Source: Anas platyrhynchos
Taxonomy: Eukaryota > Chordata > Aves > Anseriformes > Anatidae
Length of the DNA stretch: 64,000 nt
Reading direction: 5' to 3'
Assembly (NCBI RefSeq): GCF_047663525.1
Contig: NC_092597.1
Span: 22,522,001 to 22,586,000 of the forward strand
Numbering within the stretch: position 1 is the first letter of the stretch; each line of letters starts with the position of its first letter. Below the pieces are notes generated by a model. It was not told the origin of the DNA and did no database searches. It was given only the letters and a program-made list of their open reading frames with translations. Positions 9,991-20,706 of the stretch are shown here, piece after piece. The position numbers and the translations under genes are program-made.

Positions 9991-12900
9991 CTGCAAAGAA
10001 CAAAAACTCCTTGTAAAGCCGCTGTGACCCTTCATATAAAAATGTTTTACTTTTTTTTTGTTTTTAAAGGTAAGCTTATTCACTATAAGGAAAATAACCT
10101 GAATAGTTAGTAGAACTGCTGGCAGCTGCCCAGCTGCTCATGACATGAAAAATGTTTCAGGGCTGAGGATTATAGTGGCACAGCTAAATAGCTGGTTTTC
10201 CCTTCATCCCTTCTTAGAAATTCTTTACTTCTTCCTTCACCCTTCTGTGCATTCAGCTATTGTGCCTGCCTATTCCCCGTGTCCATGCTGAGAGTGGCTT
10301 CCAAGTTGGGCTTCACTGACTGCTGCCTCTAACCATAGCATCCAGCAAAATGTATATACATGTATATATTGATTTTTCTTCACTGTAAACTGTGATGAAT
10401 GCTTGTGTGCATTTAGTCAGTGTATTCATTCTTGAAGTCTCTGGGGCTACAATAATAAACTGCTTCAGTACTTCACTTACAAGAGGACCAACAATTACTT
10501 CCAGATACAGTCTACATTACAGACTGTTATGATGTGACTAAGAGTGCCTGGAATTTTGTGTTTTTCTGCTTCACTTGCAGAAGAAATTGTAGGAGATATT
10601 TTGAGATTCAGAATGACATGTGTTCTTATTCCTCTCTGATCCCTCAGTCTATTTCTGCCTGGACAACAGCATAAAATCTGCATAAAAGTTCACCATCAAG
10701 GTAGCAAGGATCATGAGGGGCACCTGTAAACATGATATTCTGCATCACCCTGACAGAATGCGATGTCAGGAAACCAGACTCCGGTGTCTCACCTTCACTA
10801 ATCTGTAAAATGGACCCACGATGACTCTTTACAGAATAATGTGCATTTCTGCAGAGCCCTATAAGCCCTGCACAGAACATCCCACAGACAACTGACAGTA
10901 TGTGCTCCTCTGTCAGAAGCACCACTATCACTATAGATCAAATTTGGTCAGACAAGTAAAATTACTCACTTTATAGAAGGTTTGAGTTTTTTCAGGGAGT
11001 TTTCTTGCATTTCTCAAGATCTTCTGTACATCAGTCTGCAGAAAAAAATAGAAAAAATCTTGGCAGCTGCAGAAAAAAAAATCCTCAACTATATTGATAA
11101 ATAATCCTGACCATTGACAAGACTACAGCTCACAAAGACTGAAACATAAACGGTAATTATACTAAATCCAATAAACTAAGCCAGATGCTACACGGGAGAT
11201 GCGGCTTTCATTAAACAGCATAAGCTTTCTGATTGCATTTTAATCATGACATTTTAAAGAGTTTATAAAAAAAAAAAACAAAGCCATCACATTAAATGGA
11301 CAACACACAGACTCCAACTTGCTGCTTAGATAGCTACCGCTGTTCACAGTAAAGCACCAAGTACAAAATCTGTGTCATTACCTGAAGGCCACTTGGTTTA
11401 ATCCATACAGTAACATTCTGTGCATAACTGCGCTTGTTCTTGGGTTGCAAGGGAAAAGGGCTCTTATTGTCATCATCTCCATACGGATTTTCTTTTGCAT
11501 CTGGAATAAAAAAGGAAAAAGACTTAGTGAGTAATATCTGTCCTGGTTATTCTCACAAGAAAATACCGAATGCACAAGAGTTACTCAAAGGAGTGTAACC
11601 AGTACCTGAAATAGGTCCAAGCTGTGCCATCTTCCCTAGCCAAGGAAGGGGCTCGGGACCAGGTTCAAAGAGTGACATCATGAGGTTTGATTTCTTCTTG
11701 CTATCAGCTTGTGAATAGAGCATTCCATACCACTCTGGCCTATTGAAAAGAAAAAATCACAAAGGCTGAAAAAAAAATTTATATTTCTCTTAACCCAGAA
11801 TTTGCCTCCCTTCCACTGTGTGTATTTGTAATTTATACTGGCAGAAACAGATTTACCATTAAAAATCCACGGCTTTACCTAGTAATGGAGAATTCTCTAC
11901 AGAGTAAAGCACAAATAAGCAAGGTAAGAGAGATTTTTCAGGAAGACATCCAGCTCCATACCCCAACTGAACGACAGCCACCATGCCTTCCACTTTCAGG
12001 CTCCCATGCAACAAAACACAGAAGTTGGGGATTTTCCCAGCAATCTGATTAGCTGAATTCTCATCTTCGGTGTCATCTGTGATCCCAGGTCCCACCTCAT
12101 CACCTTCTGAGGAAGGAAAGCAAACAAAGAGATGACATGAAAATAAATTCAGTCCCATTAGTGTATTTCCGTGATGCTTACCACCCTGTATCCGCTGCCA
12201 TGAAGCATCTTCAACACAATTGCACAATTCTATGAAGCTACTTGTTAACTGCTTGTGTGTTTTCCTTTCTTAAGAAAGGCTCTTGTTCTCCCCACACCCA
12301 CGCTATTGTGAGAACTGATCATATTTTAATATTTGAATTTCTGAACACAACCACCAGCACCCCTCACAGCAGCAAAGGCTGAAAAGACTACCGCTTTCTA
12401 ACCTTACAGCTACCTGATCCACTCACAGTGCTCTTTGTACAATTACTCCCTAGCTTGTGCCAGTCAAAATTAGTTTGGCTAACAAAGACTCACTTTATTT
12501 GTTTAAGTTACCCAACTCATTCCCAGCATGCAAGCAAACCGGGGTGAGGGCACGTAATTCTAGGTAAAGGAGCAATAAAAGGCAGGTAGAAGTGGCAGTG
12601 ACTGGCAAATTCTTCTGCTGCAGCTGCATGAGACTGAATCAAAACAGGCCTGCTGGACAAGCCAACCTTAATTAATACTCCCATAGAATATACAGCTGTT
12701 AACTGTTGAGACAAATGTTAAAGTTATATAACTCTATCTATAAAGTTAGATAATTATTTCTATCACATTCTATTCATGAAAATTCACAACGTTAATAAAT
12801 AACTCAAAAACAAAACCTCAACTTCAAAGAAATGAGAAGTGAAACCCAAAAGTACCAAAAGTCTGGCAATGGATAGCATTGCTGCTTCTGAAACAAAAGG

Positions 12901-15900
12901 ATCCTGAATCTCAAGTCCACCTCCCCTATGCAATTTGTGGTAATTGTGAGAAACTTACAACATTTTAGCAGCTGGAATACAGCTGTGATTTAACTCTTAA
13001 TATCTCCTAAGGTGAAAGGCCTAGCAGGCTAAGAGCACTAAAAGAGATGAAAGCACATCTGGTGCTCTCATTCTTCTTTACCAGGAAAAGTCTCACTTTC
13101 TTTTAACTCCACTCCAAGGCCACGACAAAAGGACATGGGAAACCTTTCTTAGCACATACTGATGCAGACAAGTAGCTACAAGTCAGTGATATGCTTAACC
13201 ATCCTTGCAGCCTACACAAGATACATATGTACTTGGACCCAGTGAATAGTAATTAATGCTCAAGCACTACTGAGCAATCTTGTTAAGATCAGATTTTTCA
13301 CAACAAATCATTCCAAGAAGCAATCAGAAACAGGCATTAAGTCTTCATCTTGCACCACTTACTTCATGACCCATAGCTATCTGTAGTTTTTAGTTCAGTA
13401 TGCTCGGTTAATAATGATGGTATAAGGACACCGATCCCTCTACCAATTCACTTCTTTGTGTGCATGCAAATTGTCTAAAGAGCACACTATTCAAAAAAAA
13501 AAAAAAAAAAGACAGAGCCTGTGTTCAGGGTTTTAATTTTAATGTAACCATGAAAATGTGTTCTCAGAAACATGTAGCACTCTGATAAAGCATGAAGCTT
13601 TTGCTTCTAATTGAAACCACAATGGCCATTACAGGAAAAGCTTAAAGCAGTTTTTGCTACAACAAAAAGAATTTGCTTACCTCTGTTAAGTGCAATAGGC
13701 AGCACCAAGTGTCTGGATAAGACAGGAGGGCTAGAAATGTCAGCTATATCTACAAAACCAACAATTTCTAGATCTGTGGGGAGAAAACAGGTTTAAGCCT
13801 AATTAGAAATAGAATGTATTCAGTCATTTTAACATCACCACTTCTTACACCGCTGTTTCTGAAGCAGTGACTAAGGTAGCACAACAGAATCCTGACCTTG
13901 ACTGGGGTCTCTAGGTATTAATATGACACAAACATTCATACCTATATGAATACATGAGCAATTTTGATGCTACAATGGAAACTTCACTCTTGAAGCAGAG
14001 CAGTGAAGCTCAGTGTTCTCTCCAAGGGGTGCGCACCTATCCGTTCACAAGTCACAGGCACAGAGTAGCTACAGACTACCTGCCGTTCATGGGTGCAGTG
14101 TTCAGTAACAGCAGATCTGAGAAAGGTTTTCTTTGCAAAATTTTTTTTTAAAATAATCCAGTACTGGTGAGAAATGCTAGGATGACAAACAAAGATAGTG
14201 CAAGCACAAGCTGAGATTTATAAAGCATCTGTCTCACTAACTCTTCCCAACTTAAATCCTAGTGGACTCCCTGAAGAGGTCTCCAGAAAGATGTTAGTTT
14301 GTCTCATCTGAGAATAAGGGATCTTTTTGATAATGGCGACTCTAATATAAAAATACAGCCCCTTCTCCAACACACTACTTTAATCCTCTGTTAATCTTAT
14401 GAAGGTATTTGTGGAAAGCAGTCTGTGGCTGTCTTCCACAATCCCTATCCCTAGAAATTGGCTTGCTAAGTTTTAAAAGTGCCTCTGCTCTACTCCAGCC
14501 CTTTCAGCAGGTACACATCTGAAACAGGATGAGGTTTTTGTCCCCTGAAGCCGCATATACCAAGAAATTACATGATCAGTGATTGATCTTCAGAGAGAAA
14601 GCGCGTGCAACAGTAACTATACAGGAAAAACGATGGTAATGAAAAGGTAGAAATCAAACAGATTTATGTAAAAAGCAATAAAAAAATGTTACCTGTATTA
14701 ATTGCTTTAGGAATGGGGTCTATTTCCTCATCTATAATGAAAGGTTCTGGTCTGGGAAATACTTGCACATCAGATGTTAAGTGGCCACACTTGAGAACAG
14801 CATGGAATGGTGTATAAGCCAGGTCTATTAGCTTTCTAGAACATGATCAGTTATCATTAAGGAAAAAATAATACATATCAAATGAAAATAGTTTGTCTAA
14901 AGCATGCTAACTAAGCTCCCAAAACGTTTGTGTGTGTGACTAGTCAGTTCTGGCATTGCCAATTTATGAAACAATCATATTGATGGCATATTATCATATT
15001 GATGGCAAATTAACAAGTCTGGAAATTAGTATCTTCTACCTGCCAATCATAATAGATTTTATGGTTTGGTTACAGAATGATTAAAATAAATACTGACCTT
15101 GAACAACAAAGGTCAGGATTAAAGTTTAGTTAACAAGATCATACACTAAAATAAAAAAAAAAAATAGAACATCTCATATCATCAGATTTTTGTTATGTTT
15201 GTTTTCCTTTACTAACTGGAAAGCTTCCAAAGGCATTTTATCTAAAAGTCTACTAACCCAAACATAGACTGGACATTCTTCAGGCAAAGTGGTCCATCAA
15301 TGGTAAAGATTTGCCCTTCCCCGTTGTTTAAATCTATGAGCCGTTCCAGGCAGTCTAAGGAATCCGTGCTCTGAAGCTGTACAAGCATAAAGTGAAATGT
15401 TTTTGTTAAGCTTTCTTACTCTTTTTCTTTACCAGTGTGTTTTCAGAACATATACACAACACAGCAAAATTTTATCTTACTCCTTTCTGCATAAGCCAAT
15501 ATTCTTTGTCTCCCAGGAAATATAATCCTTATGTTGCATTTATATTATAGCAAATGCAGTATTTGATCCAGAAACATAAAATATATTGCTTTTTCGTATT
15601 AGGTTTTGCTTCAAAAAGCAACCAATAACTACAGAAGCTCTCAGTCTTTAAGAGCACGGGAATACCTTAAATATTAGTGTTTTATTTGTAATTCTAAGTT
15701 TCCATCTCCTTCAAGACAATTTAATTTTTAAGAGGAAAAGAATACAAAGTGTGTTTTGTGCTGATACGATCATTAGATCGGATAAGAACAATAATTATCC
15801 AGTGTAATGATGAAAAAAGCATATGTTAACAGCATCACCTCTTCAAGATTTGCCATGCACATGACGTACAACTTGGACGGGAATGGGAAAGGCAGTGGAA

Positions 15901-18900
15901 ATCGGTTGCTTTCACTCCTCTGGTTGTGAGTAGCTAGTGAGTGTCGTAGGGAGCCTCTGCCGATCCCCAAGCAGCCATCAGTGACAAGAACAACCTTAAA
16001 GGAGAGAGGATAGATTAGCATTTCCAATTAGAAACATGTTTCTACCTGAGGAGGACAACACTTCAGGAGTCTTCCTAGCAGCATGCTCTTCTATACTGAA
16101 AACCCTGACTAAAGAATTGTGAGTAAAGTTTCCAGAACCTGGTACATAAATGAGAAATTATAGGTTTAAGCACTGCAATTAAATTACATGCATAATAAAT
16201 ATACGTTTCATTGGAATTAGGCAGTTGCACTGAAAATTGAATTCTATGGCTAGAAACACACCACGCTGTGCAGGAACATTCCCAGTTTTAAATGTACACT
16301 AGAACTACCATGATTATACAGCCAAAAAAGCAGTCTGCTGCTAGCAGATTTGGGAACTTCAGGTTTACCTTTGGATGGAAGATAAAGGCCAACTATGATC
16401 ATTTCTTTGCAACAGCTGGAGGGCAACCCAAGTTCCAGTACAGGCCACAGAAGCTATACAAAAGGTAGTATTAAATACTGTAATTCTTTGCTAACAAATA
16501 CAGCTGCAGCATGCTCGCATTTTGCAGCAGAACTATGAAAGCTGAAATAGACATTTTTCCACTTAATTGCAAGTCCACTGTCACTTCTTGTAGAAACCTG
16601 TCCTAATAGGTTACCTTGAATAATGGAACTCTACACACTCAGCTGAGACCCAGTCATTTCTAGAGGAGTAAAATAACTGCTTTTTCAGCACTGCACAGCT
16701 ACACCAGGCATTATTTTTTGGCTGAGAGGTAAGGAAAATCAAATCCAACTGGAACCCAGCAGGCATCTGTTACAGCCAGATTTTTACTCTCTCTTAATCC
16801 TCAATCTCCCCACTAACCATCTGAACTGTTGCTCAGCAGCAATGCTTTTTACTATTAGAAAATTCTGCACAGTGCATTCCCCGCTGCCTTTCATCACCCA
16901 ATAACCTGAAGTTCCAGTACAGCAAATCATGACACAAATGAGAGACAAAATTGTTGAGATCTAATCTATGCTTGGCTTTTACATCTTTCTAGTTCTTTGT
17001 GTTGAATAACTGCTTTTCCAAGGTGCCTTTTATCCTGGTTAGATTACAAAGCATTGTCTAGACAATCAACTTCTACCCTCTTTCTCCGAAAGGAATATTG
17101 CTTGTGAGATGTTCCTAGCTCACTGAGCTGCAAAATTACTGAATTTATATCCTAACCCAAAGAGCAACAGGCTCATAGTATCTCGGAAAATTGAGGGCTA
17201 AAAGCAGTCTCTGCCGTAAGAGACAGCAAATTCAGAAGGCTGAGAGCTGCAAAGGCTGGATGGAATGTGTGAGCAGATGCACGCTAAATGACTCAGTAGG
17301 GAGAGAAGACAGATCAAAACACACTCAGCTGTACTCTGTGCTGTTGTCTGAGACTTGGAACTGTGACAAGCCCTGGAAACCATCAGGTACCAGAGCAGAA
17401 AGGTTACTGTAGGTGTGACTACACTCCTTCCAAGCTGACCAAGGCTCCTGGGAAGGAACATCACATCCAGATCAAATGCTAAGCCTTCAAAAGAGTACTT
17501 TTGAGCCAAATTTTACAACTTAAAAGGTGTGTAAAGGGAACATCACTGATACGCAGCATCCCCAAACACTTTTCTGTCCAATGTGTTGTAGTGGAGAGAA
17601 CTGTACAGTTTCTAACTTCTTGATGTTTTAATAAATACTACTTTCTGTTCATATCCCAGGTCTATCTAAAATGTTAATTCTTCATCTTCCTCTAGTACCA
17701 GAATGCCTGTGAATATTCAAACTTTTCACATTACATTTGCATTTCCTCCTGCAGCTTACAGGGAGTATTGAGGATATGCTACATCCTCTGAACAGTGAAA
17801 ATCAAACATACCTGGCAAGGAATTGCTGCACCCCATTCTTGTTGGACAATATTGCAAACCCCAAGCAGTGCTGACTCTAAACAGGTTTTGTCGTAATCAT
17901 CCATGTTACTTAGAGCTTCCTGTAAAAACAAACACCACAGTTATTGCTGGGTGAAAAATCACTACCAGCAAACAGAGAGTATTCACAGTTCTGTGGTAAG
18001 CCAGTATGTTTGCTTTGTAACACAACTGCATTGCAACACAATACAACAGGCTATATGCTCACATATGACCTGCAAAGATTAAAAGAGAGAGAGAGAGAGA
18101 GAGAGAAGAAATTGTGAACAGCATCATGAGATAACCACAACAGCTAGTTTTGAAGGAACTCTACTATCTAGTATTGCATGTCTCAGAGAAAAAGAGGAAA
18201 GTAAAAAACTGAATCGATGTCTAACTTGAAGTATTAATTTCCAATCCTACTCTGTAATATATGAGCATTAACAACATTTTGCATTCCTGAACATTCCAGC
18301 CAAAGAGCTCCAAACGTACTGCAAACCACCACCTCGTTGCTCAAAGTGAATCACATTTCTTTCCTCCATCGAGGCCCACTGAAAAGACCATGAAGACGTG
18401 ACACCTCAGAGTGCCAGGTTTAGTAGCCTCGCAATGCAGCTCAATGGATTTTAGCTTAGAAAATCCTCCCAGGTGTCAGAATAACTCCAACTTCTCACAG
18501 ATTCAGAAAGTAGGCCACAAGGAGCTTGTCTCATGAAAACACTTCGGCAGAGAGTAAGAGAATCCAAAACTCATATCCTATTTCTATAACCGTAAACCAG
18601 CTTTTCTTCTTAGAATGAAAACTTCACACTTAACACCACATAGTAAGAAGGGTGCAGCTGTAAAACTAACATGCTAGGGGAGCTTGCTTGGATTCTTGGC
18701 TTTCAGAAATTCCCTGAGGGAAAAATTAACCAAAGAGAATGTACTGGCCTTCAAATGGTAAAATAAAAACCTAACAGAGAGTATCTTGTAAAATCTGTTG
18801 CACAACTGAAAACTTAATGAATACATTGTGACCTATGACACTGACATATCATTCTTTCTTAATAGTATATATGACAACCAGATACACATGTACAATTTTT

Positions 18901-19634
18901 ATTGGACTGAGACTTTCAATGCCTTACAGCATTCATATCAAATTTCTCTCTCAGACTCTACCCTTTCCATGGTCTCTCCACTTTCCATCACATCTGCAAG
19001 GCCTAAAACCCCTTCGTTCTCATTCTTACCCTGTTTCAACTGGTACGCACTGTTAAAAGCATCTTCTCTCTACCAAATCACTGGACTCAAAACCTTTCTA
19101 AACACTCCTGTCCGCCTCACCATTTATCAAAATCAACAACTACAGAAAAAAGTGTGTCACAAAAACTTCAACCCTTTCCTCTTGGTTTTCTCACTCCCTA
19201 CTTTTAACTTAATTAACAATGCTTCAGAGGTCACCTGCAAAGGTATGATTTGTTAAGTAGTGGAACACTTCACATGCATTGATTTCACCTATCTTTAAAA
19301 TAAGGATAAAAATACTGTGCTTATGACACTGTGTACAGGACAACATGAAACCACGTAACTTTTTTTTTTTTTTAATTGACAAGTGACTGCTCTGGGGTTT
19401 CATGCACCCTACCTGCAGCGTGTTGTAATCTCTTGTAAATGGCACCATCAGCTCCCAGAGCGACGAAAACACCACCAAGGCCGTGAACTCCAGCTTGTAG
19501 TTGGTCGCCATGTGCTCGAAGAGCATGGTCAGGCCGTGCACCGCCAGGTGTTTCCGCTGGTACTCCTCAGAGCCCTCCACCGACACCGGCCGTGTCATGG
19601 AGAGCGACACGTCCATCACCACCACCGTCGGCAT
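9739..19634 (-). CDS. INTS14: INTS14 (VWA9), Integrator complex subunit 14 (complete, exons joined)
   Basis: INTS14 is a nuclear subunit of the Integrator complex, forming a module with INTS10 and INTS13 that assists snRNA 3'-end processing and promoter-proximal termination. Eleven coding exons, in transcript order: 19413-19634, 17812-17919, 15839-15994, 15258-15376, 14693-14835, 13681-13773, 11962-12106, 11606-11739, 11382-11500, 10970-11035 and 9739-9990. They sum to 1557 nt, 518 residues plus stop, the same length as human. The N-terminal von Willebrand A domain (about 1-200) has a complete MIDAS start, D8-x-S10-x-S12 in VMDVSLSM, and a TDG loop in VVLVTDGCLGIG. A beta-barrel-like middle region and an acidic loop (ITDDTEDENSANQ) follow, then a helical C-terminus (ELNRLRKAALAFGFLDLLKG). 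All splice sites are GT-AG and all phases agree. The promoter lies in the CpG island just upstream. The gene converges on HACD3 and diverges from SLC24A1. Confidence 0.98.
10970..11035 (-). CDS. INTS14: INTS14 coding exon 10
   Basis: 22 codons, phase 0/0: TDVQKILRNARKLPEKTQTF then YK. Acceptor TTCTGCAG, donor AAA|GTGAGT. Too short to stand out as an open frame; placed by homology and phase. Confidence 0.95.
11382..11500 (-). CDS. INTS14: INTS14 coding exon 9
   Basis: 119 nt (2 + 39 codons): AKENPYGDDDNKSPFPLQPK, then NKRSYAQNVTVWIKPSGLQ. Acceptor TTATTCCAG, donor CAG|GTAATG. Confidence 0.96.
11606..11739 (-). CDS. INTS14: INTS14 coding exon 8
   Basis: 134 nt (1 + 44 codons + 1): PEWYGMLYSQADSKKKSNLM through EPLPWLGKMAQLGPIS. 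Acceptor TTCAATAG, donor TCAG|GTACTG. Confidence 0.96.
11962..12106 (-). CDS. INTS14: INTS14 coding exon 7
   Basis: 145 nt (2 + 47 codons + 2): GDEVGPGITDDTEDENSANQ through FCVLLHGSLKVEGMVAVVQL. Acceptor TTCCTCAG, donor TTGGG|GTATGG. Carries the acidic loop. Confidence 0.96.
12107..13680 (-). other. INTS14: INTS14 intron 6
   Basis: 1.6 kb, AT-rich. It holds an 18-nt A run ending near 13510 (poly-A simple repeat). Nothing else recognised. Confidence 0.6.
13681..13773 (-). CDS. INTS14: INTS14 coding exon 6
   Basis: 93 nt (2 + 30 codons + 1): LEIVGFVDIADISSPPVLSR then HLVLPIALNR. Acceptor CCCCACAG, donor AGAG|GTAAGC. Confidence 0.96.
14693..14835 (-). CDS. INTS14: INTS14 coding exon 5
   Basis: 143 nt (1 + 47 codons + 1): KLIDLAYTPFHAVLKCGHL through VFPRPEPFIIDEEIDPIPK and AINT. 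Acceptor GTTCTAG, donor ACAG|GTAACA. Confidence 0.96.
15258..15376 (-). CDS. INTS14: INTS14 coding exon 4
   Basis: 119 nt (39 codons + 2): LQSTDSLDCLERLIDLNNGE through LCLKNVQSMFG. Acceptor TTGTACAG, donor TTTGG|GTTAGT. End of the VWA domain. Confidence 0.97.
15839..15994 (-). CDS. INTS14: INTS14 coding exon 3
   Basis: 52 codons, phase 0/0, from VVLVTDGCLGIGRGSLRHSL to KLYVMCMANLEE. Acceptor CCTTTAAG, donor GAG|GTGATG. Contains the TDG loop of the VWA fold. Confidence 0.97.
15995..17811 (-). other. INTS14: INTS14 intron 2
   Basis: 1.8 kb between coding exons 2 and 3. No repeat family, RNA gene or conserved motif was recognised by eye. Short open frames here look random. Confidence 0.6.
17812..17919 (-). 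CDS. INTS14: INTS14 coding exon 2
   Basis: 36 codons, phase 0/0: EALSNMDDYDKTCLESALLG, then VCNIVQQEWGAAIPCQ. Acceptor TTTTTACAG, donor CCAG|GTATGT. Part of the VWA domain. Confidence 0.97.
17920..19412 (-). other. INTS14: INTS14 intron 1 of the coding region
   Basis: 1.5 kb. It contains the (AG)n microsatellite at 18084-18106 and a T run at 19361-19373. A 142-codon + strand open frame at 18828-19256 has no recognisable family features. Confidence 0.6.
18084..18106. repeat. (AG)n microsatellite
   Basis: About 11 uninterrupted AG units in an INTS14 intron. Seen directly in the sequence. Confidence 0.95.
19413..19634 (-). CDS. INTS14: INTS14 coding exon 1 (start codon, VWA/MIDAS)
   Basis: 74 codons from MPTVVVMDVSLSMTRPVSVE to TRDYNTLQ. 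The exon probably starts at 19679 after a TTTTTTTGCTGTCATGCAG acceptor, giving 45 nt of 5'UTR. Donor CAG|GTAGGG. The ATG is in context CATCATGCC. Confidence 0.97.
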
Positions 19635-19679
19635 GATGAGCTGCTCCTCTCAGCTACCTCAGCAGAGAATGGAGATCCA
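19635..19679 (-). other. INTS14: INTS14 5'UTR part of first coding exon
   Basis: 45 nt between a good acceptor (polypyrimidine tract, then GCAG at 19680-19683 read on -) and the ATG. If joined to the leader exon ending at 20162 it completes a short upstream ORF (see findings). Confidence 0.6.
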
Positions 19680-20087
19680 CTGCATGACAGCAAAAAAAGG
19701 CCACAAATGATTATTAAACAACAGCTATGGGGGAACACATCTTGCCCTGACCCTGCCAGGCTCGCCCCACACCAGCCCTTGCCCTCTGCAGAAGGGGGAA
19801 GCCCCACTTAAAGTTTTACTCCCAAAACTGGGTTTTTAGCACAGATTATGGCAGAAAATAAACCAAAAGTGCAGGATCTGCTCCTGGGGGGCTGGGAATG
19901 CCTGGCAGCAGCGTGCCCGCCCTGGGACGAGCCTCAGAGAGCAGAGGAGCCGCAGGGACCCCCCGAAAAGCCCGGGGACCCCAGCGGGGGGGGAGCCCCC
20001 TCCTCAGCGGCCCCTCTCCGCGGAGCCTTCCCCGCTCCCCCCGGGGACGGCTCGGGGGGGTTCGTGGATTCCCGTCCCTGCGGCCCC

Positions 20088-20137
20088 GGTGGTGCTGGAG
20101 GTGGAGGAGGCGGTGGTGGAGGTGCCCGGGGAAGGGG
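20088..20137 (+). repeat. G-rich GGTGGA-type low-complexity tract
   Basis: Imperfect GGTGGT/GGAGGT repeat inside the CpG island. It reads as a poly-proline-like string on the other strand and has no fixed-frame evidence of being coding. It lies in the presumed first intron of INTS14. Confidence 0.8.
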
Positions 20138-20161
20138 GAACGGAGGCTCCGCCGCGCTCAC

Positions 20162-20330
20162 CCTCAGCCCGCCCGGCCGCCATGGGTCCGCCGCACAAAG
20201 TGTTCCCCGGAACGATGCGGCCGCGGCTGGAAGGGGCCGGGCTGGGTCGGGGTTATCGGAAAGGACGGGACTGGTACCGGGGTCGGTACCGGGGCCATTC
20301 CCCGCAGTCCACCGGCCCTGCTCCCTACAG
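20162..20330 (-). other. INTS14: Probable INTS14 non-coding leader exon (upstream limit unknown)
   Basis: GC-rich sequence on the - strand ending in donor CTGAGG|GTGAGC, the only strong - strand donor of this kind in the CpG island. It would splice to the acceptor at 19680. The transcription start cannot be read from sequence; 20330 is only a nominal limit. Confidence 0.5.
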
Positions 20331-20688
20331 GTATCGGCCCCACAGCCCCCTCACAAGCGGCCGCGTTGAGCCCGGCAGCGCCCGGTGGGGTCTCAGCCCC
20401 CACCCCCACCTCTCCACATGCCGAGCGCGGGACCTCAAAACCCCTCAAAATGTTGATTTCGGCCAATAACCTGCAGCTGTGTGGTATTTCTGCGGTGCAG
20501 AGCACACAGTGTTGTTTAAAATGTTAATAGCCCCTCTCAGAAAACAGGCGAATTAGTTCAGTGCATAGAGCAAAGTGTGAGGTGTTTGAGGTACGGAATA
20601 TAAGGCCTTGGTGCCTCATTGAGCTTTTTGCAGCTTGGTCTGAGGAAGAACTTGGGCTCCCCTTCTGTGTAGAAGCACACTTGTATCA

Positions 20689-20706
20689 AAACAAACAAAC
20701 AAACAG
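20689..20706. repeat. (AAAC)n simple repeat
   Basis: Four tandem AAAC-type units in the spacer upstream of INTS14. Confidence 0.85.

Larger units (their letters stand above)
19880..20440. promoter_or_regulatory. INTS14: CpG-island promoter of INTS14
   Basis: About 560 bp that stands out from an AT-rich window by its high GC content, many CpG dinucleotides and long G and C runs. It sits directly upstream of the INTS14 start, as expected for a housekeeping promoter. Divergent transcription toward SLC24A1 is possible. Limits estimated by eye. Confidence 0.85.

Noticed and set aside
10644-10931. 95-codon - strand open frame between the last two INTS14 exons
   Set aside because: It is on the INTS14 strand, but the flanking exons join in phase (TFYK-ELNRL) as in human, so it is intronic.
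18828-19256. 142-codon open frame in an INTS14 intron
   Set aside because: No homology recognised, no splice or start context support, and it lies inside an intron of a gene whose exons join in phase without it.
19848-20527. Several long overlapping open frames on both strands in the CpG island
   Set aside because: High GC lowers stop frequency, and long frames appear in all phases. They are low-complexity Pro/Gly/Arg strings with no family match. Only the leader exon and uORF interpretation was kept.
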